64,000 bases of DNA from the NCBI RefSeq assembly GCF_000015285.1, contig NC_008709.1, forward strand, positions 2,790,001 to 2,854,000, given 5' to 3'. Origin of the DNA: Psychromonas ingrahamii 37 (GTDB lineage: Bacteria > Pseudomonadota > Gammaproteobacteria > Enterobacterales > Psychromonadaceae). The notes beneath the pieces were generated by a model. It saw nothing but the letters and a program-made list of their open reading frames with translations, did not search any database and was not told the DNA's origin. The position numbers and the translations under genes are program-made. Position 1 is the first letter of the stretch. The number at the start of each line of letters is the position of its first letter. This document shows positions 1 through 9,683 of the stretch, in pieces.

Positions 1-186
1 GATGGCGCTATTATGCCCCTCTTTAAGCGTAAAAAAAAGTTTGATTGGTCGCTCATTTATTCAGTAAATAGATTTATAAAATTCATTAATTATGCCGCAA
101 ATGACAATATTACTTACCTAATGGGCTGGTTCACGTTAAAATGGATTTTTTATATTGACACTATTTTAAACACTGAGCAAAATCCT

Positions 187-1335
187 ATGAATGAAGCACT
201 GAACATTGCAGACCAAACTTTGGTTCTGCATCGTCACCCAAGAATAAAAAATGAAACATTACAAGCATGGGATTCTGCTGATGAATACCTCATCAATTAC
301 TTCTCTGAAAATGAACTGCAAAAACAGCTAAATGAAAATGAGCAAATATTGCTTGTTAACGACAGCTTCGGCGCACTGACTTGTTACCTGCAAGCATTTC
401 AGCGTACTGTTGTTTCAGACTCATACTTATCCATTAATTCAATCAAGCTAAATATGCAGCGTAATCGTTGCCCGGAAGAAAATCTTCTTTTACAGGACAG
501 TCTGCAGCAGTTTCCTGAAAACGTAAAAATTGTCTTGATTAAAATACCTAAAACACTTTCTTACCTTGAAGAAATGTTACAAAAATTACATGCAGTTATA
601 ACGCCTGAAACTATCGTTGTGGCGGCCGGTAAAGTCAATATGATTCATAACTCTACTCTAGATTTATTTGAAAAATATATCGGCACAACCAAAACATCAT
701 TGGCGAAAAAGAAATCACGTTTAATTTTCAGCTTACCAATAATTAAAGAAGTACCCGAAAAAGAGATAGCAATTACCTGGGAAATTGAAAAGCTTGATTG
801 GAAAATCCATAACCATGCCAATGTATTTTCTCGTAACCACTTAGATATTGGCGGTCGTTTCTTAATGGATAATCTGCCTAAAGGCGATTTTTCTAAGGTT
901 GTAGACTTAGGTTGTGGTAACGGAATTATTGGTATGGCGGCGTCTGCCGCATATCCGAAAGCACAAATCACCTTTATTGATGAGTCCTACATGTCGATTG
1001 ATTCTGCCCGTATTAACATGCAGAAAAATTTACCTGAAGAACAAGCTGAAAATGCGCGATTTGTGGTTAATAACGGATTAGTGGGTTTCAAACCCCGCAG
1101 CTATGATCTGATTTTATGTAACCCGCCTTTTCATCAGCAACAAACAATCACCGATCAGATTGCCTGGAGCATGTTTAATGATGCCCATTTCTGTTTAGTC
1201 GATAATGGTGAATTAGTGATAGTGGGTAACCACCATCTTAACTATCAGGACAAACTCGAGCGTATCTTTGGCAACTGTGAAATCGTTAGCCAGAACAAAA
1301 AGTTTGTTATTTTACGTGCAGTAAAAATGGATTAG
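187..1335 (+). CDS. rlmG: 23S rRNA (guanine-1835-N2)-methyltransferase RlmG
   Basis: RlmG methylates G1835 of 23S rRNA using S-adenosylmethionine. The protein has the two-domain RlmG/RsmC layout: a degenerate N-terminal methyltransferase-like half, then a catalytic half with the SAM-binding motif VDLGCGNGIIG and the catalytic NPPF motif (LILCNPPFHQ). The open frame extends upstream to position 13. I chose the ATG at 187 because the N-terminus of known RlmG proteins aligns from about there, giving 382 residues against about 378 in E. coli, and the upstream extension resembles no family member. The gene stands alone and is followed by a strong terminator. Family assignment is secure; the start is inferred. 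Confidence 0.92.
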   Translation: MNEALNIADQTLVLHRHPRIKNETLQAWDSADEYLINYFSENELQKQLNENEQILLVNDSFGALTCYLQAFQRTVVSDSYLSINSIKLNMQRNRCPEENLLLQDSLQQFPENVKIVLIKIPKTLSYLEEMLQKLHAVITPETIVVAAGKVNMIHNSTLDLFEKYIGTTKTSLAKKKSRLIFSLPIIKEVPEKEIAITWEIEKLDWKIHNHANVFSRNHLDIGGRFLMDNLPKGDFSKVVDLGCGNGIIGMAASAAYPKAQITFIDESYMSIDSARINMQKNLPEEQAENARFVVNNGLVGFKPRSYDLILCNPPFHQQQTITDQIAWSMFNDAHFCLVDNGELVIVGNHHLNYQDKLERIFGNCEIVSQNKKFVILRAVKMD

Positions 1336-1363
1336 TTTTCAAAAAAATGTGCACAATAAAAAA

Positions 1364-1388
1364 GCAGCTCAATGAGCTGCTTTTTTTT
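1364..1388 (+). terminator. Rho-independent terminator of rlmG
   Basis: A 7-bp perfect stem (GCAGCTC/GAGCTGC) with a 3-nt loop is followed by a run of T, 28 bp after the rlmG stop codon. A run of A before the stem would also allow function on the minus strand. Confidence 0.85.
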
Positions 1389-1391
1389 GTT

Positions 1392-1426
1392 AAAAAAAAC
1401 CGTTTGGTTTTACCCAAACGGTTTTT
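1392..1426. terminator. Bidirectional terminator between rlmG and the NSS transporter
   Basis: The stem CCGTTTGG/CCAAACGG (1400-1407 and 1414-1421) has T-runs on both strands. It lies between two convergent genes and probably ends the minus-strand transporter transcript, while backing up the rlmG terminator. Confidence 0.8.
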
Positions 1427-1473
1427 ATCTATTGCTTACACTTGAAGATAGCGTCGAGTGGTCTGCATAGAGA

Positions 1474-2859
1474 TTACTTAAAAAGACCTATCGCATTTAA
1501 AAATACGAGTAAAATACCTATTGGAGCAACATAACGTAGAAGTGTTAATACAATAGCAAAATATTTATCAGATAAGTTAAACTCTTCTTTTAAAATCTCT
1601 GGTTTAATGACCCAACCGGCAAAGATTGATATTAATATGCCACCCAGAGGCAATAAAATATTGGCTGTAAGGTAATCTAAAAACTCAAATATATCCCCAC
1701 CCATACCAAAAGACAGTTTTGTCCATTCCGCACCGGCAAATGAGTAGATAGTACATAAACTCAATATCCAAACTGCAGCACCTGCAATAATAGCCGCTTT
1801 AGTACGACTTACATTTTGACGCTCTACTAAATAAGCAGTAGGAGATTCAAGCAGTGCAATAGCAGAAGTGAATGCAGCAAAAACCACCATCACAAAGAAT
1901 AAAACCCCCACAAAATCACCAAAAGGCATTGAACCAAAGGCAAGAGGAAGTGATTGAAACAATAACCCGGGTCCGGCACTTGGCTCCAAACCATGCGCAA
2001 ACACGATAGGGTAAATAGCAAGTCCCGCAATTAATGCAACAACAGTATCAGCAACAGCGATCATCATTGAGGTTTTAACAATTGAAACGCCTTTAGGTAA
2101 ATAGGCGCCATAAATCATCATAATACCCATCGCTAAACTAAGGGTGAAAAAGGCATGACCTAATGCCACTAATGCCCCTTCAATCGTCAGTTGCGAAAAG
2201 TCAATGTGGAACATAAAGGTAAAGGCAGCAGCAAAATCACCCACAATGGCCGAGTAAATCATAATACCAAAAAGTAATATAAATAAAGTCGGCATTAAAT
2301 AAGTAATTGCCGTTTCCAGTCCCTCTTTGACACCTTTAGAGATCACGTAAACAACAGCGACAATGGTTAAGGTTGTCCAGATAAGAAGTTGGGGTACGCT
2401 GGTAATCAAATCAGTAAATAAAGCCCCTATTACATCGGCATTAGTAGCAGGATCCGCAGCCGCCGCGCTAAATTCGCCGGCACCGGCAAAAAACACGTAA
2501 GCTGCTGCCCAACCTGCAATAACCGCATAAAAACTTAAAATCAAGAAACCCGCTAACACCCCAATTGAGCCAATAATCGACCAATGAGATGAGTGACCCG
2601 ACTCGGTTGCAACATGAGTCATAGCATTGGCAGGCGTTGAACGCCCACGTTTACCAATAACAACTTCGGCCATCATGACCGGGACACCGATCAGAAATAT
2701 ACATAAAAGATAGACAAAAACAAACGCGCCACCGCCATTTTCACCCATGATATAGGGAAATTTCCATATATTACCCAGTCCAACTGCAGCACCCGTTGCA
2801 GCTAAGATATACGCGTATCGACTTGACCATCGATTGGAAACATGAGTATCAGTATTCAT
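1474..2859 (-). CDS. NSS-family sodium-dependent transporter
   Basis: This inner-membrane sodium symporter belongs to the neurotransmitter:sodium symporter family (SLC6/LeuT fold), whose bacterial members usually import amino acids or other small amines. The N-terminus carries the family signature for TM1 (GAAVGLGNIWKFPY, about residues 18-31) followed by the glycine-rich ENGGGAF. About 11-12 hydrophobic segments fill the 461 residues, a normal length. The substrate cannot be read from the sequence. The gene is a single unit, convergent with rlmG, and an inverted repeat sits about 120-150 bp upstream. Confidence 0.9.
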   Translation of the reverse strand: MNTDTHVSNRWSSRYAYILAATGAAVGLGNIWKFPYIMGENGGGAFVFVYLLCIFLIGVPVMMAEVVIGKRGRSTPANAMTHVATESGHSSHWSIIGSIGVLAGFLILSFYAVIAGWAAAYVFFAGAGEFSAAAADPATNADVIGALFTDLITSVPQLLIWTTLTIVAVVYVISKGVKEGLETAITYLMPTLFILLFGIMIYSAIVGDFAAAFTFMFHIDFSQLTIEGALVALGHAFFTLSLAMGIMMIYGAYLPKGVSIVKTSMMIAVADTVVALIAGLAIYPIVFAHGLEPSAGPGLLFQSLPLAFGSMPFGDFVGVLFFVMVVFAAFTSAIALLESPTAYLVERQNVSRTKAAIIAGAAVWILSLCTIYSFAGAEWTKLSFGMGGDIFEFLDYLTANILLPLGGILISIFAGWVIKPEILKEEFNLSDKYFAIVLTLLRYVAPIGILLVFLNAIGLFK

Positions 2860-2977
2860 TTAAATCCTTGAGGTGTGATTAAAATAGTTATAGCCAAAAC
2901 GTATAAAAATATAAATTAAGCAAACGTCCGCTTAAGGATAATAATAGTTACACAGGAAGGCCACACAAACCGCAATA

Positions 2978-3011
2978 AAAATTGTTATACTGACAATAGC
3001 ATAACAATTTT
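2978..3011. repeat. 11-bp-arm inverted repeat in the zapC/NSS-transporter gap
   Basis: AAAATTGTTAT and its exact reverse complement are separated by 12 bp, and a third related half-site (GCATAACAATT) follows at about 3039-3049. It lies 3' of zapC and 5' of the transporter gene. It could be a regulator binding site for the transporter or a weak AT-rich terminator for zapC; the sequence does not decide. Confidence 0.5.
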
Positions 3012-3120
3012 CATACTGGCAGTAGCATAAAAATTGGAGCATAACAATTAAAAAAAAATATATCAATACTAATAAAAACAGAGTGTTCTAATTAACGTCA
3101 ATAACAACTACTTTATATCA

Positions 3121-3699
3121 TTAAACATACTGACTTAATGTATTACAGTCAGCCTTAGTTGCGAATATTTTGTCATAAGTCACTTTAACTATCTGAAACT
3201 GTACAAAATTTCGATTAAAAGTTAATCCATGTGATTTTTCAATCAGCATGCATAAAATAAAATTCTCATCATTATCTAAAACAAAATACTTTTTGGCTTC
3301 TTTAATAGCGGATGATTTTAATATTATATGGTCACCTTTATGAACGCGCGGTTGTTCACCAACACTCGATTCAAATAACCAATTTTTGGGCATAATAGGT
3401 TTGTGGAACTGGTTAGCAACTAAGGCATGCAGAATAATCTGAGATCTTAAAGCTGGCCAATAATCGCCTAATGCAGGACCTTCAAAAAGATCCATATAAT
3501 TAGCAACATCTTCAATAGTAAAAAAGACTGGTTGATCAAATTTTAATATCAGCATTTCGGGTTTATACACAATATCAATAACTCTATCCCCCATATTGAG
3601 GGTTAATATCGCCCTATTATGATCAAACAGCCAATACCAATTTGCTTGCGGTCTAAAATCAATTATTCGATGCGTTTTTTTACACAAAGTCACTTTCAC
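3121..3699 (-). CDS. zapC: Cell division protein ZapC
   Basis: ZapC is a cytoplasmic FtsZ-binding protein that promotes lateral bundling of FtsZ filaments in the Z-ring. The match is modest in sequence: an N-terminal NWYWLFD resembles the NWRWYYD region of E. coli ZapC, and a mid-protein MPKNWLFES resembles MPKSWHF. Context strengthens the call, because zapC normally lies directly downstream of pyrD, as here with a 37-bp gap. The chosen start is GTG (3697-3699), giving 192 residues against about 180 in E. coli; the true N-terminus may be slightly shorter. Confidence 0.8.
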   Translation of the reverse strand: MKVTLCKKTHRIIDFRPQANWYWLFDHNRAILTLNMGDRVIDIVYKPEMLILKFDQPVFFTIEDVANYMDLFEGPALGDYWPALRSQIILHALVANQFHKPIMPKNWLFESSVGEQPRVHKGDHIILKSSAIKEAKKYFVLDNDENFILCMLIEKSHGLTFNRNFVQFQIVKVTYDKIFATKADCNTLSQYV

Positions 3700-3736
3700 C
3701 TATCACTGCTCTGCACAAACAGAGCGGTATTATAAA

Positions 3737-4747
3737 TTAAATATTATTGACAATATTTTTAACTAATTGAGGGCCATGGTAGATAAAACCGGAATAGATC
3801 TGCACTAAACTTGCACCTGCTTGTATTTTCTCTTTGGCAGCAATCACATTATCAATGCCACCCACGCCAATAATGGGAATCTCTCCTTTTAATTGCGCGG
3901 CAAATTTTGCAATCACAGCGGTACTTTTATTTTGCAAAGGACGGCCGCTTAAACCACCCGCCTCACCTGCATGCGACATACCTTTAACCATGTCACGATC
4001 AAGGGTAGTATTAGTCGCAATTAAACCGTCAATTTTGTATTCGAGCAATGATTTGGCGATTGAGACAATCTCCTGGTCACTGAGATCCGGTGCAATTTTT
4101 AAGGCAATTGGCACATATTTATTGTATTTAACTTGCAGTTCAGCTTGACGTATTTTGAGCGCAGCAAGCAATTCATTCAGTGCATCACCATACTGTAGCG
4201 AACGTAATCCGGGCGTATTAGGTGAAGAAATATTAACCGCAATGTAATCGGCATAAGGATAAACTTTATCCATGCATAACAAATAATCTTCTTTTCCCTG
4301 TTCCACCGGTGTTGAGAAATTTTTACCTATGTTAATACCAATAACACCTTTGAAATTACTTTCTTTCACATTCTTAATTAAATTTTCGACACCCTCATTA
4401 TTAAAGCCCATACGGTTAATAATACCGTCAGATTCCAATACTCTGAACATACGTGGAGATTCATTACCGGGCTGTGCAACGGGAGTTACCGTACCCACTT
4501 CAATATGCCCAAAACCCATTGCGCCGAAGGCATCAATACATTCGCCATTTTTATCTAAACCCGCAGCCAAACCCACTGAATTTGGAAAAGTTAAACCCAT
4601 GACCTGCACTGGTCTTTGCTGGACCCTCTGACGATAGATAAAATCTAAGGCAGTGCCCTGGGTTAACTTTAATTGTTTGATTGAAAAGTCATGGGCTTTT
4701 TCAGGATTTAACATAAATAAAAAACTGCGCATAATTTGATAAAACAT
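3737..4747 (-). CDS. pyrD: Dihydroorotate dehydrogenase (quinone), class 2
   Basis: PyrD oxidises dihydroorotate to orotate in pyrimidine synthesis and passes electrons to the quinone pool at the inner membrane. The class 2 signature is clear: an N-terminal membrane-associating helix with NPEKAHD, then [31 protein letters not shown], the catalytic-Ser region [11 protein letters not shown], and the FMN phosphate loop GVGGI near the C-terminus. The length of 336 residues is typical. It is co-directional with zapC, so the two are probably cotranscribed. Confidence 0.97.
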   Translation of the reverse strand: MFYQIMRSFLFMLNPEKAHDFSIKQLKLTQGTALDFIYRQRVQQRPVQVMGLTFPNSVGLAAGLDKNGECIDAFGAMGFGHIEVGTVTPVAQPGNESPRMFRVLESDGIINRMGFNNEGVENLIKNVKESNFKGVIGINIGKNFSTPVEQGKEDYLLCMDKVYPYADYIAVNISSPNTPGLRSLQYGDALNELLAALKIRQAELQVKYNKYVPIALKIAPDLSDQEIVSIAKSLLEYKIDGLIATNTTLDRDMVKGMSHAGEAGGLSGRPLQNKSTAVIAKFAAQLKGEIPIIGVGGIDNVIAAKEKIQAGASLVQIYSGFIYHGPQLVKNIVNNI

Positions 4748-4952
4748 AAGTAAAACCTTTCATAAAAAGTGGATAAAATAATATTGTATTTATTGTACTC
4801 TGTATCTGTTAAACAAAAACAATAAAATCATATAAGTTAGCTATACCAAAGGAATTAATGAAGTGATCAAGTATTGCGAAGGAAAAATCAGCACTAACAA
4901 GGCGAGAATTGCATTCGATCGTTATTCTCCTTCACAAAATAGTACGGAACTA

Positions 4953-5080
4953 TTTTGAACAGCTTCAGCTGGCCACAACGTGGTGAAGAACAGCACGTTC
5001 TGAATACATAAAATCGTCTGGAACGATTTTGAACAGCTTCAGCTGGCCACTAAGCGGTGAAGAACAGGACGTTCTGAATA
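4953..5080. repeat. Two copies of a ~54-bp dispersed repeat (family D)
   Basis: Copies at about 4953-5006 and 5027-5080 share TTTTGAACAGCTTCAGCTGG, then a GTGAAGAACAG segment and GTTCTGAATA. They lie in the 400-bp gap 4748-5147, which holds no gene that I can see. A third, degenerate copy interrupts the transposase relic near 37.7 kb, so this is a mobile or amplified short element. Confidence 0.75.
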
Positions 5081-5147
5081 AAGCTCACAACGCAGTTAGG
5101 GGTAATTTTAACCAGCAAGCGTGATTACCTTTTTAGTTCTTTTGGTA

Positions 5148-5936
5148 TTAATTAACCATAATACTTTGATAACCGTGCACTCGCACTCGCCAGCCCTTTA
5201 ACCAGTGCAACTCATTGCTTGGGGCATTTTTAACACGACGGGTTAATACTTCATCGGCCGATAAAGCAAATGCACGCAGAGGATCATCGTATTTAAGCGG
5301 CATGGTTAATAAAACTTGTTTTAATCCCCATCCCTGTCCCTGGTAAGCTTCTTTTGACAAAACCCCCTCACCTTTAAAATTAATATAATCCAATAGCGCA
5401 AAAATACCCTCAGGCAAAGCCGTTAAACGGGCAAGCTGGTAATGAATTACTTTCATTTCCGTTTTATTACTATTAAGGAGTATCAATGGAATACCGGTTT
5501 CTAAACGTTTTATAATAAACTGCACTTGTAAATCAGAATGCTTATTTAGTAAAAGTCTTAACTCGGTCAACTGTGGCTGGTCAAATTCCCGGTAAAATTG
5601 TTCGCGACTTTTCCATGGAGCCTGCTCACTGCGCGCAAGCCACGCGGGTAGAACAACGCCACTATTTTTAAAAAATTGCAATAATTCAGGGAACTGCTCT
5701 TTAAAGGGACCTTTTTCTACCCCCGGGTACCAAATAAAATGCCCCAAACCCAATGACGGGAAATCTTCATTTTTATTCCAGGTGGTCAGATTTTCCTGTT
5801 TTTGCTGGCCTTCATTTTTCCATATCAGCTGACCTAATTTCTCTGCCTGTTGACATGTCAAATTAATGCGGTAAGCCTGACTAATACAACTTAGACTGGT
5901 CAACAATAAAAAAAAGCAAAAAATAACACGCAACAT
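5148..5936 (-). CDS. Exported lysozyme-like protein, function unproven
   Basis: The protein begins with a typical signal peptide: a hydrophobic stretch (VIFCFFLLLTSLSC) ending near residue 22. It may be a lipoprotein or simply cleaved. The mature part has features resembling lysozyme-like glycosidases: a possible catalytic Glu in IWKNEG, then GLGHFIWYP, and a late YQGQGWGLKQVL segment. I recall similar hypothetical exported proteins in Gammaproteobacteria but no proven function. The start is ATG at 5936, preceded by AAGGA; the codon before it is a TTG. It is in line with tsaB (51-bp gap) and may share its transcript. Confidence 0.55.
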   Translation of the reverse strand: MLRVIFCFFLLLTSLSCISQAYRINLTCQQAEKLGQLIWKNEGQQKQENLTTWNKNEDFPSLGLGHFIWYPGVEKGPFKEQFPELLQFFKNSGVVLPAWLARSEQAPWKSREQFYREFDQPQLTELRLLLNKHSDLQVQFIIKRLETGIPLILLNSNKTEMKVIHYQLARLTALPEGIFALLDYINFKGEGVLSKEAYQGQGWGLKQVLLTMPLKYDDPLRAFALSADEVLTRRVKNAPSNELHWLKGWRVRVHGYQSIMVN

Positions 5937-5987
5937 CAAAAATTCCTTTTATAAATAGCAGACTAGAGACTCATTAAAAATAACACC

Positions 5988-6701
5988 TTATTCGCGCCCG
6001 GGTAATTTTTTCCAAGTCACCTTGTCGCGCAAATAAACAGGGGTTGCCAGTTCAGGTAAAATATCTAATGATTTATCGATGCAGTTAATCACTTCATCGA
6101 GCATAAATCTTGCGCTGGGAAACTCGATTTCTGTTTCTTCAGGCGCGTTAAAGTGCTCGGATAATTCAGGATAAGCCGCCCAACCAGAGCCCACTAACAC
6201 AGCATTTTCAGCAATGTTTTCCTGCCGTGCGATTAAGTCAGCCGGTTTGATCACCACCTCATCATTCACTAACACCATTAATTTTTTATCTAATTGGTAA
6301 TGCCCAAAATAAACCTCACCCATCCGCGCATCAATCGCCGCATAGACATCCTGAGCGCCCTTCATCTTAAAGGCTTGTTGTGCCATCGCCTGTAATGTTG
6401 AAACACCCACCATATTTTTTTCACTGCCAAAGGCTAAACCCTGTGCAATGCTGATACCTATTCTCACCCCGGTAAAACTGCCCGGCCCACGGCCATAAGC
6501 AATAAAATCCATATCAGATAAGTTTACTCCCGCGGATTGTAAGACTTGCTCGACCGTGGGCAAAATTTTTGTTGTATGCTCACGCGGTGCCAGCATAAAT
6601 TGATCATTGATGACTTGCCCCGCCGCCGTTTGGCAAAGCACCGCAACTGAGCACGCTTCCGTTGAAGTATCGACACATAACACATTTAACTTTTTGAACA
6701 T
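5988..6701 (-). CDS. tsaB: tRNA threonylcarbamoyladenosine synthesis protein TsaB
   Basis: TsaB is the non-catalytic partner of TsaD and TsaE in making the universal t6A37 modification of ANN-decoding tRNAs. The ASKHA-fold start LCVDTSTEACSVAV and the family hallmark GRGPGSFTGVRIG are present. Its 237 residues match the usual ~230. It sits just downstream of yoaA on the same strand, the arrangement seen in E. coli. Confidence 0.95.
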   Translation of the reverse strand: MFKKLNVLCVDTSTEACSVAVLCQTAAGQVINDQFMLAPREHTTKILPTVEQVLQSAGVNLSDMDFIAYGRGPGSFTGVRIGISIAQGLAFGSEKNMVGVSTLQAMAQQAFKMKGAQDVYAAIDARMGEVYFGHYQLDKKLMVLVNDEVVIKPADLIARQENIAENAVLVGSGWAAYPELSEHFNAPEETEIEFPSARFMLDEVINCIDKSLDILPELATPVYLRDKVTWKKLPGRE

Positions 6702-6801
6702 ATTTAGCCTATCTATTCCAGTGGGTTCCCTCGGGACAGGGAAATTTGATTTATTCGAAGTGCCTGCTGTTGTGCAGGAATCTAGTTAATATTAATGATA
6801 A

Positions 6802-8724
6802 CTAATCAATCGTTTTTAAAAAATCGATTGCATTATCTAAGGAGCGAGTACGCGGCATGCAAGGTAAACTATTGAGAAAGAGATTACCATATTTACGGGT
6901 CACCAAACGTGTATCGCAAACGATCAATACACCTTTATCTTTTTCCGCCCTAATCAATCGCCCGACGCCCTGTTTAAAAGTAATAACAGCTTGTGGTAAT
7001 TGCACTTCGGCAAAGGGATCTTTACCCTTTAATTGCGCATCTTCCATCCGCGCTTTTAATAAAGGCTCTTCAGGAGAGGTAAAGGGAATTTTATCGATAA
7101 TAACACAGGATAATACCTGTCCACGCACATCCACCCCTTCCCAAAAACTACTGGTTGCCACCAATAAGGCATTACCGTGGTTAATAAACTCATCAAGCAG
7201 TGCTTGTTTGCTTTTTTCCCCCTGCAACAGGACCGGAAAGGTCAATGTTTGACGAAACCCGGCCGCCAGCTGATTCATCATGGCATGACTGGTACATAAA
7301 AAGAAACAACGCCCTTTACTGGCGCGAATAACCGGCGCAAGTTGTTCTACCAGCTTATCGGCCAATCCCGGTGTGCCCGGCTCAGGTAATAACCGGGGGA
7401 CCACAAATAAACTCTGCTTTGCATAATCAAAGGGGCTGGCTAACTGTAAACACTGGCTTTCTTGTAAACCGAGCAGCTCAGTAAAATGATCAAACTTGCC
7501 TTTCACGGATAACGTTGCCGAGGTAAAAATCCAACTGGCCTGTTTTTTTTCACATTCGGCCTGGAAACGCTGTGCAACACTTAATGGGGTGATATTTAAT
7601 GAAAAATGTTGTTTTGTACACTCAAACCAGTAACTGAACCCACTTTCATTCACACTGTTGAGTTTTTTAAATAACAGGGTGAATTGGGTTAAACGCTCAA
7701 AACAATGGTCTAAAACGTCACTTTTACCTAAGCGTTCAAGGATCACTTCCTTTAAAAAATCCATCACCTGCAGGATACGATCAACATGCAGCTGCATCAC
7801 CCGCTCTTTAGACTTATCACGCCAGCTGCCCGTGCCTTTATCAATCGCAAAGGCCATCCGGAAATCTAATGCACTTAAACGTAGCTGATCCGCCGCTTTA
7901 GACATCTGTTTTGCTTCACGAAGCTCAGTGCGATAAACAAACTCTATCTCTTTAGCAAGCTCTATTAACTGCCGGCTGGACAGGGATTCGCCAAAATACA
8001 GGCTGGCAATATCGGGCAGTTGGTGGGCTTCATCAAAGATATAAACCCCCGCCTCGGGGATCAGCTCTCCAAAGCCAGTTTCTTTAACGGCTAAGTCTGC
8101 AAAAAACAGATGATGATTAATCACCACAAGGTCTGAATCCATGGCTTTTTTGCGCGCTTTAACAATAAAACAGTCATCAAAACTGGGGCACTCACGGCCT
8201 AAACAGTTGTCATTGTTACTGGTAATAGAGGGAATAATCAATGCATCTTCAGCCAGATCTTTGATCTCAGCCAAGTCGCCGGTTTTACTGGTAAGCGACC
8301 AGTTTTTTATTTTTATCAGCTCTATTTGTAATGCTTTTTCCCGCTGTTTGGTTTCCAGCATAAAACGCGCCAGACGTTCATTACAAAGGTAGTTGCTGCG
8401 CCCTTTTAAGACAGTCACGGAACCAGTGAAATTAGTCGCGGCCATTAATAAGGGTAAATCTTTTAAGAACAGCTGTTCCTGTAGCGCTTTACTGCCCGTC
8501 GAAATAATAATTTTTTCACTGGAGGCTTTATCAAAAGTTAATAACGCTGGCGCTAAATAGGCAAAGGTTTTACCCGTCCCCGTTTCAGCTTCAACGACTA
8601 AATTTTGTTTTTTTGTAATGGCCTGTGTGACAGCGTCAGCCATTTCAATCTGCGCATCCCGAGAGATAAAAAAAGGCAGTTGTTTACTTAAGGCACCCGA
8701 GGCTGAAAAAAAAGATGAGATCAA
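6802..8724 (-). CDS. yoaA: DinG-family ATP-dependent DNA helicase YoaA
   Basis: YoaA is an XPD/DinG-type superfamily 2 helicase with an Fe-S cluster that acts in DNA damage tolerance in E. coli. Seen here: Walker A EAETGTGKTFAYLAPA, four cysteines that should hold the 4Fe-4S cluster (CNER, then CLGRECPSFDDC), the DEAH box (IFDEAHQLPD), and C-terminal motifs VATSSFWEGVD and QGVGRLIR. The open frame runs up to a GTG at 8790. I prefer the TTG at 8722-8724 because the sequence from there aligns residue for residue with the E. coli N-terminus and gives 640 residues against 636. The first ~12 codons lie inside the 140-bp duplication. Confidence 0.93.
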   Translation of the reverse strand: MISSFFSASGALSKQLPFFISRDAQIEMADAVTQAITKKQNLVVEAETGTGKTFAYLAPALLTFDKASSEKIIISTGSKALQEQLFLKDLPLLMAATNFTGSVTVLKGRSNYLCNERLARFMLETKQREKALQIELIKIKNWSLTSKTGDLAEIKDLAEDALIIPSITSNNDNCLGRECPSFDDCFIVKARKKAMDSDLVVINHHLFFADLAVKETGFGELIPEAGVYIFDEAHQLPDIASLYFGESLSSRQLIELAKEIEFVYRTELREAKQMSKAADQLRLSALDFRMAFAIDKGTGSWRDKSKERVMQLHVDRILQVMDFLKEVILERLGKSDVLDHCFERLTQFTLLFKKLNSVNESGFSYWFECTKQHFSLNITPLSVAQRFQAECEKKQASWIFTSATLSVKGKFDHFTELLGLQESQCLQLASPFDYAKQSLFVVPRLLPEPGTPGLADKLVEQLAPVIRASKGRCFFLCTSHAMMNQLAAGFRQTLTFPVLLQGEKSKQALLDEFINHGNALLVATSSFWEGVDVRGQVLSCVIIDKIPFTSPEEPLLKARMEDAQLKGKDPFAEVQLPQAVITFKQGVGRLIRAEKDKGVLIVCDTRLVTRKYGNLFLNSLPCMPRTRSLDNAIDFLKTID

Positions 8725-8827
8725 AGTTAAGGACTCTACAATAAAAAAGGCGGATGATCTGTATTCTACTTGAATTGAAAGTATGATCACAGGCTAATCC
8801 ATAAACTGTGATTTAATATATGAGCGA
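8687..8827. repeat. Direct duplication, copy 1 (original yoaA/ygbA divergent promoter)
   Basis: About 141 bp is repeated at 9684-9823 with roughly 90% identity by eye. The unit covers the first yoaA codons, the shared intergenic region and the first codons of a YgbA gene: this copy still reads ATGAGCGAGCAA, like the start of the real gene at 9816. Between the copies lies about 0.86 kb of unrelated DNA. Confidence 0.9.
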
Positions 8828-8854
8828 GCAAAGCACTAGCAGCAAAACGTTTGG

Positions 8855-9170
8855 TTTCTCATGCTCGTTCCCATGCTCCGCACTGTAATGGAAATACCGT
8901 ACTGGTTATTTGTAAGCCTTCGCTTAAGAGCTTTTGGTGTCACTTTCACTGTTGGTACTCCGCCCTGACGGCGTGTTACTTTTTTATGCATGGTAATGCA
9001 CTTTAAAATTGAATCTACTATGTTAATAACGCATTGGTTATTCGTAAGCTTTCGCTTGTTGGCGCTTGATTTAACTTTTATTGTTGGTATTCCGCCCTTG
9101 ACGGCGTGTAGACAATAAGAAACCGAAAGGCAGTTTCGCAGTTCTAGCTATTCATGCTCTTTGAACAGCC
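8855..9170 (+). repeat. Dispersed repeat family A, two partial copies
   Basis: Two related stretches (about 8855-8985 and 9020-9165) share TTATTCGTAAGCTTTCGCTT, TTGGTATTCCGCCCTTGACG and GCGTGTAGAC, followed by GAAACCGAAA and CAGTTTCGCAGTTC. Further copies lie at 10290-10440 and, reversed, at 21530-21690 and 48128-48235. No coding frame is evident, so these fill the gap upstream of yoaA. Confidence 0.75.
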
Positions 9171-9249
9171 AAAAAAAGGAAGCAAAAGGCAACCCATTCA
9201 CAATGGGCAACCCCATGACCTTTTTAGCTCTACTCTTGATTTTATTATT

Positions 9250-9468
9250 TTATGGCTCTAAATTTTTAAGAAGTAGATCGTAGTACCATGAAAACGCACC
9301 TGACAAAACAGCAACCATAAACGTTATGATTAGGTTAGCAGTCTGATTTGATGTGTCATTAAACAGAGAGAAAATTAAAACAAAAATCATTAATGCAGAT
9401 AAGATGTTTGAGGAAGTCACAATAAGCCATCTAAAAGTGCTCATTATGTGGAAAATCACAGTTTTCAT
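9250..9468 (-). CDS. Small membrane protein, unknown function
   Basis: This 72-residue product has two predicted membrane segments, about residues 15-35 (VTSSNILSALMIFVLIF) and 45-63, and a short charged C-terminus. No family is recognised. The ribosome-binding site is weak. A palindromic GGTTGCCCATT/AATGGGTTGCC-type hairpin follows about 40 bp after the stop and could terminate it. The gene lies wholly inside the DNA enclosed by the 140-bp direct repeats, so it probably arrived with that insertion. Confidence 0.45.
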   Translation of the reverse strand: MKTVIFHIMSTFRWLIVTSSNILSALMIFVLIFSLFNDTSNQTANLIITFMVAVLSGAFSWYYDLLLKNLEP

Positions 9469-9506
9469 AAAGTACCCATATTAAATAACACTGCGGTTAT
9501 CATTAC

Positions 9507-9597
9507 ATTTAACGCCCACATAAGCGGACAAAAATTGTTGGTTAAACGTGTTGATCAACGAAACATAACCAACTGTTTTTATTCCGTTTAAATATTT
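9507..9597 (+). repeat. attC-like imperfect palindrome (copy 1)
   Basis: Left arm AAGCGGACAAAAATTGTTGG pairs imperfectly with right arm CCAACTGTTTTTATTCCG across a loop. The outer end ATTTAAC is the complement of GTTAAAT, which fits the integron R-box consensus GTTRRRY. A close relative lies at 13544-13644 in the opposite orientation. The opposite outer box here is degenerate. No integrase is in the window, so this may only be a relic. Confidence 0.4.
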
Positions 9598-9683
9598 TTT
9601 TTATGCCATTTTATCATCAAGTATTATCGATTTATCGTATTTTTCTGCTAGAATTCGAAAAAGTTCATACTGAGGGTTTTCCT

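Noticed and set aside
13-186. 58-codon in-frame N-terminal extension of rlmG
   Set aside because: It resembles no RlmG N-terminus; the family aligns from the ATG at 187.
4953-5080. Possible CRISPR-like array
   Set aside because: Only two irregular copies, no constant spacer length and no cas genes; it is a dispersed repeat.
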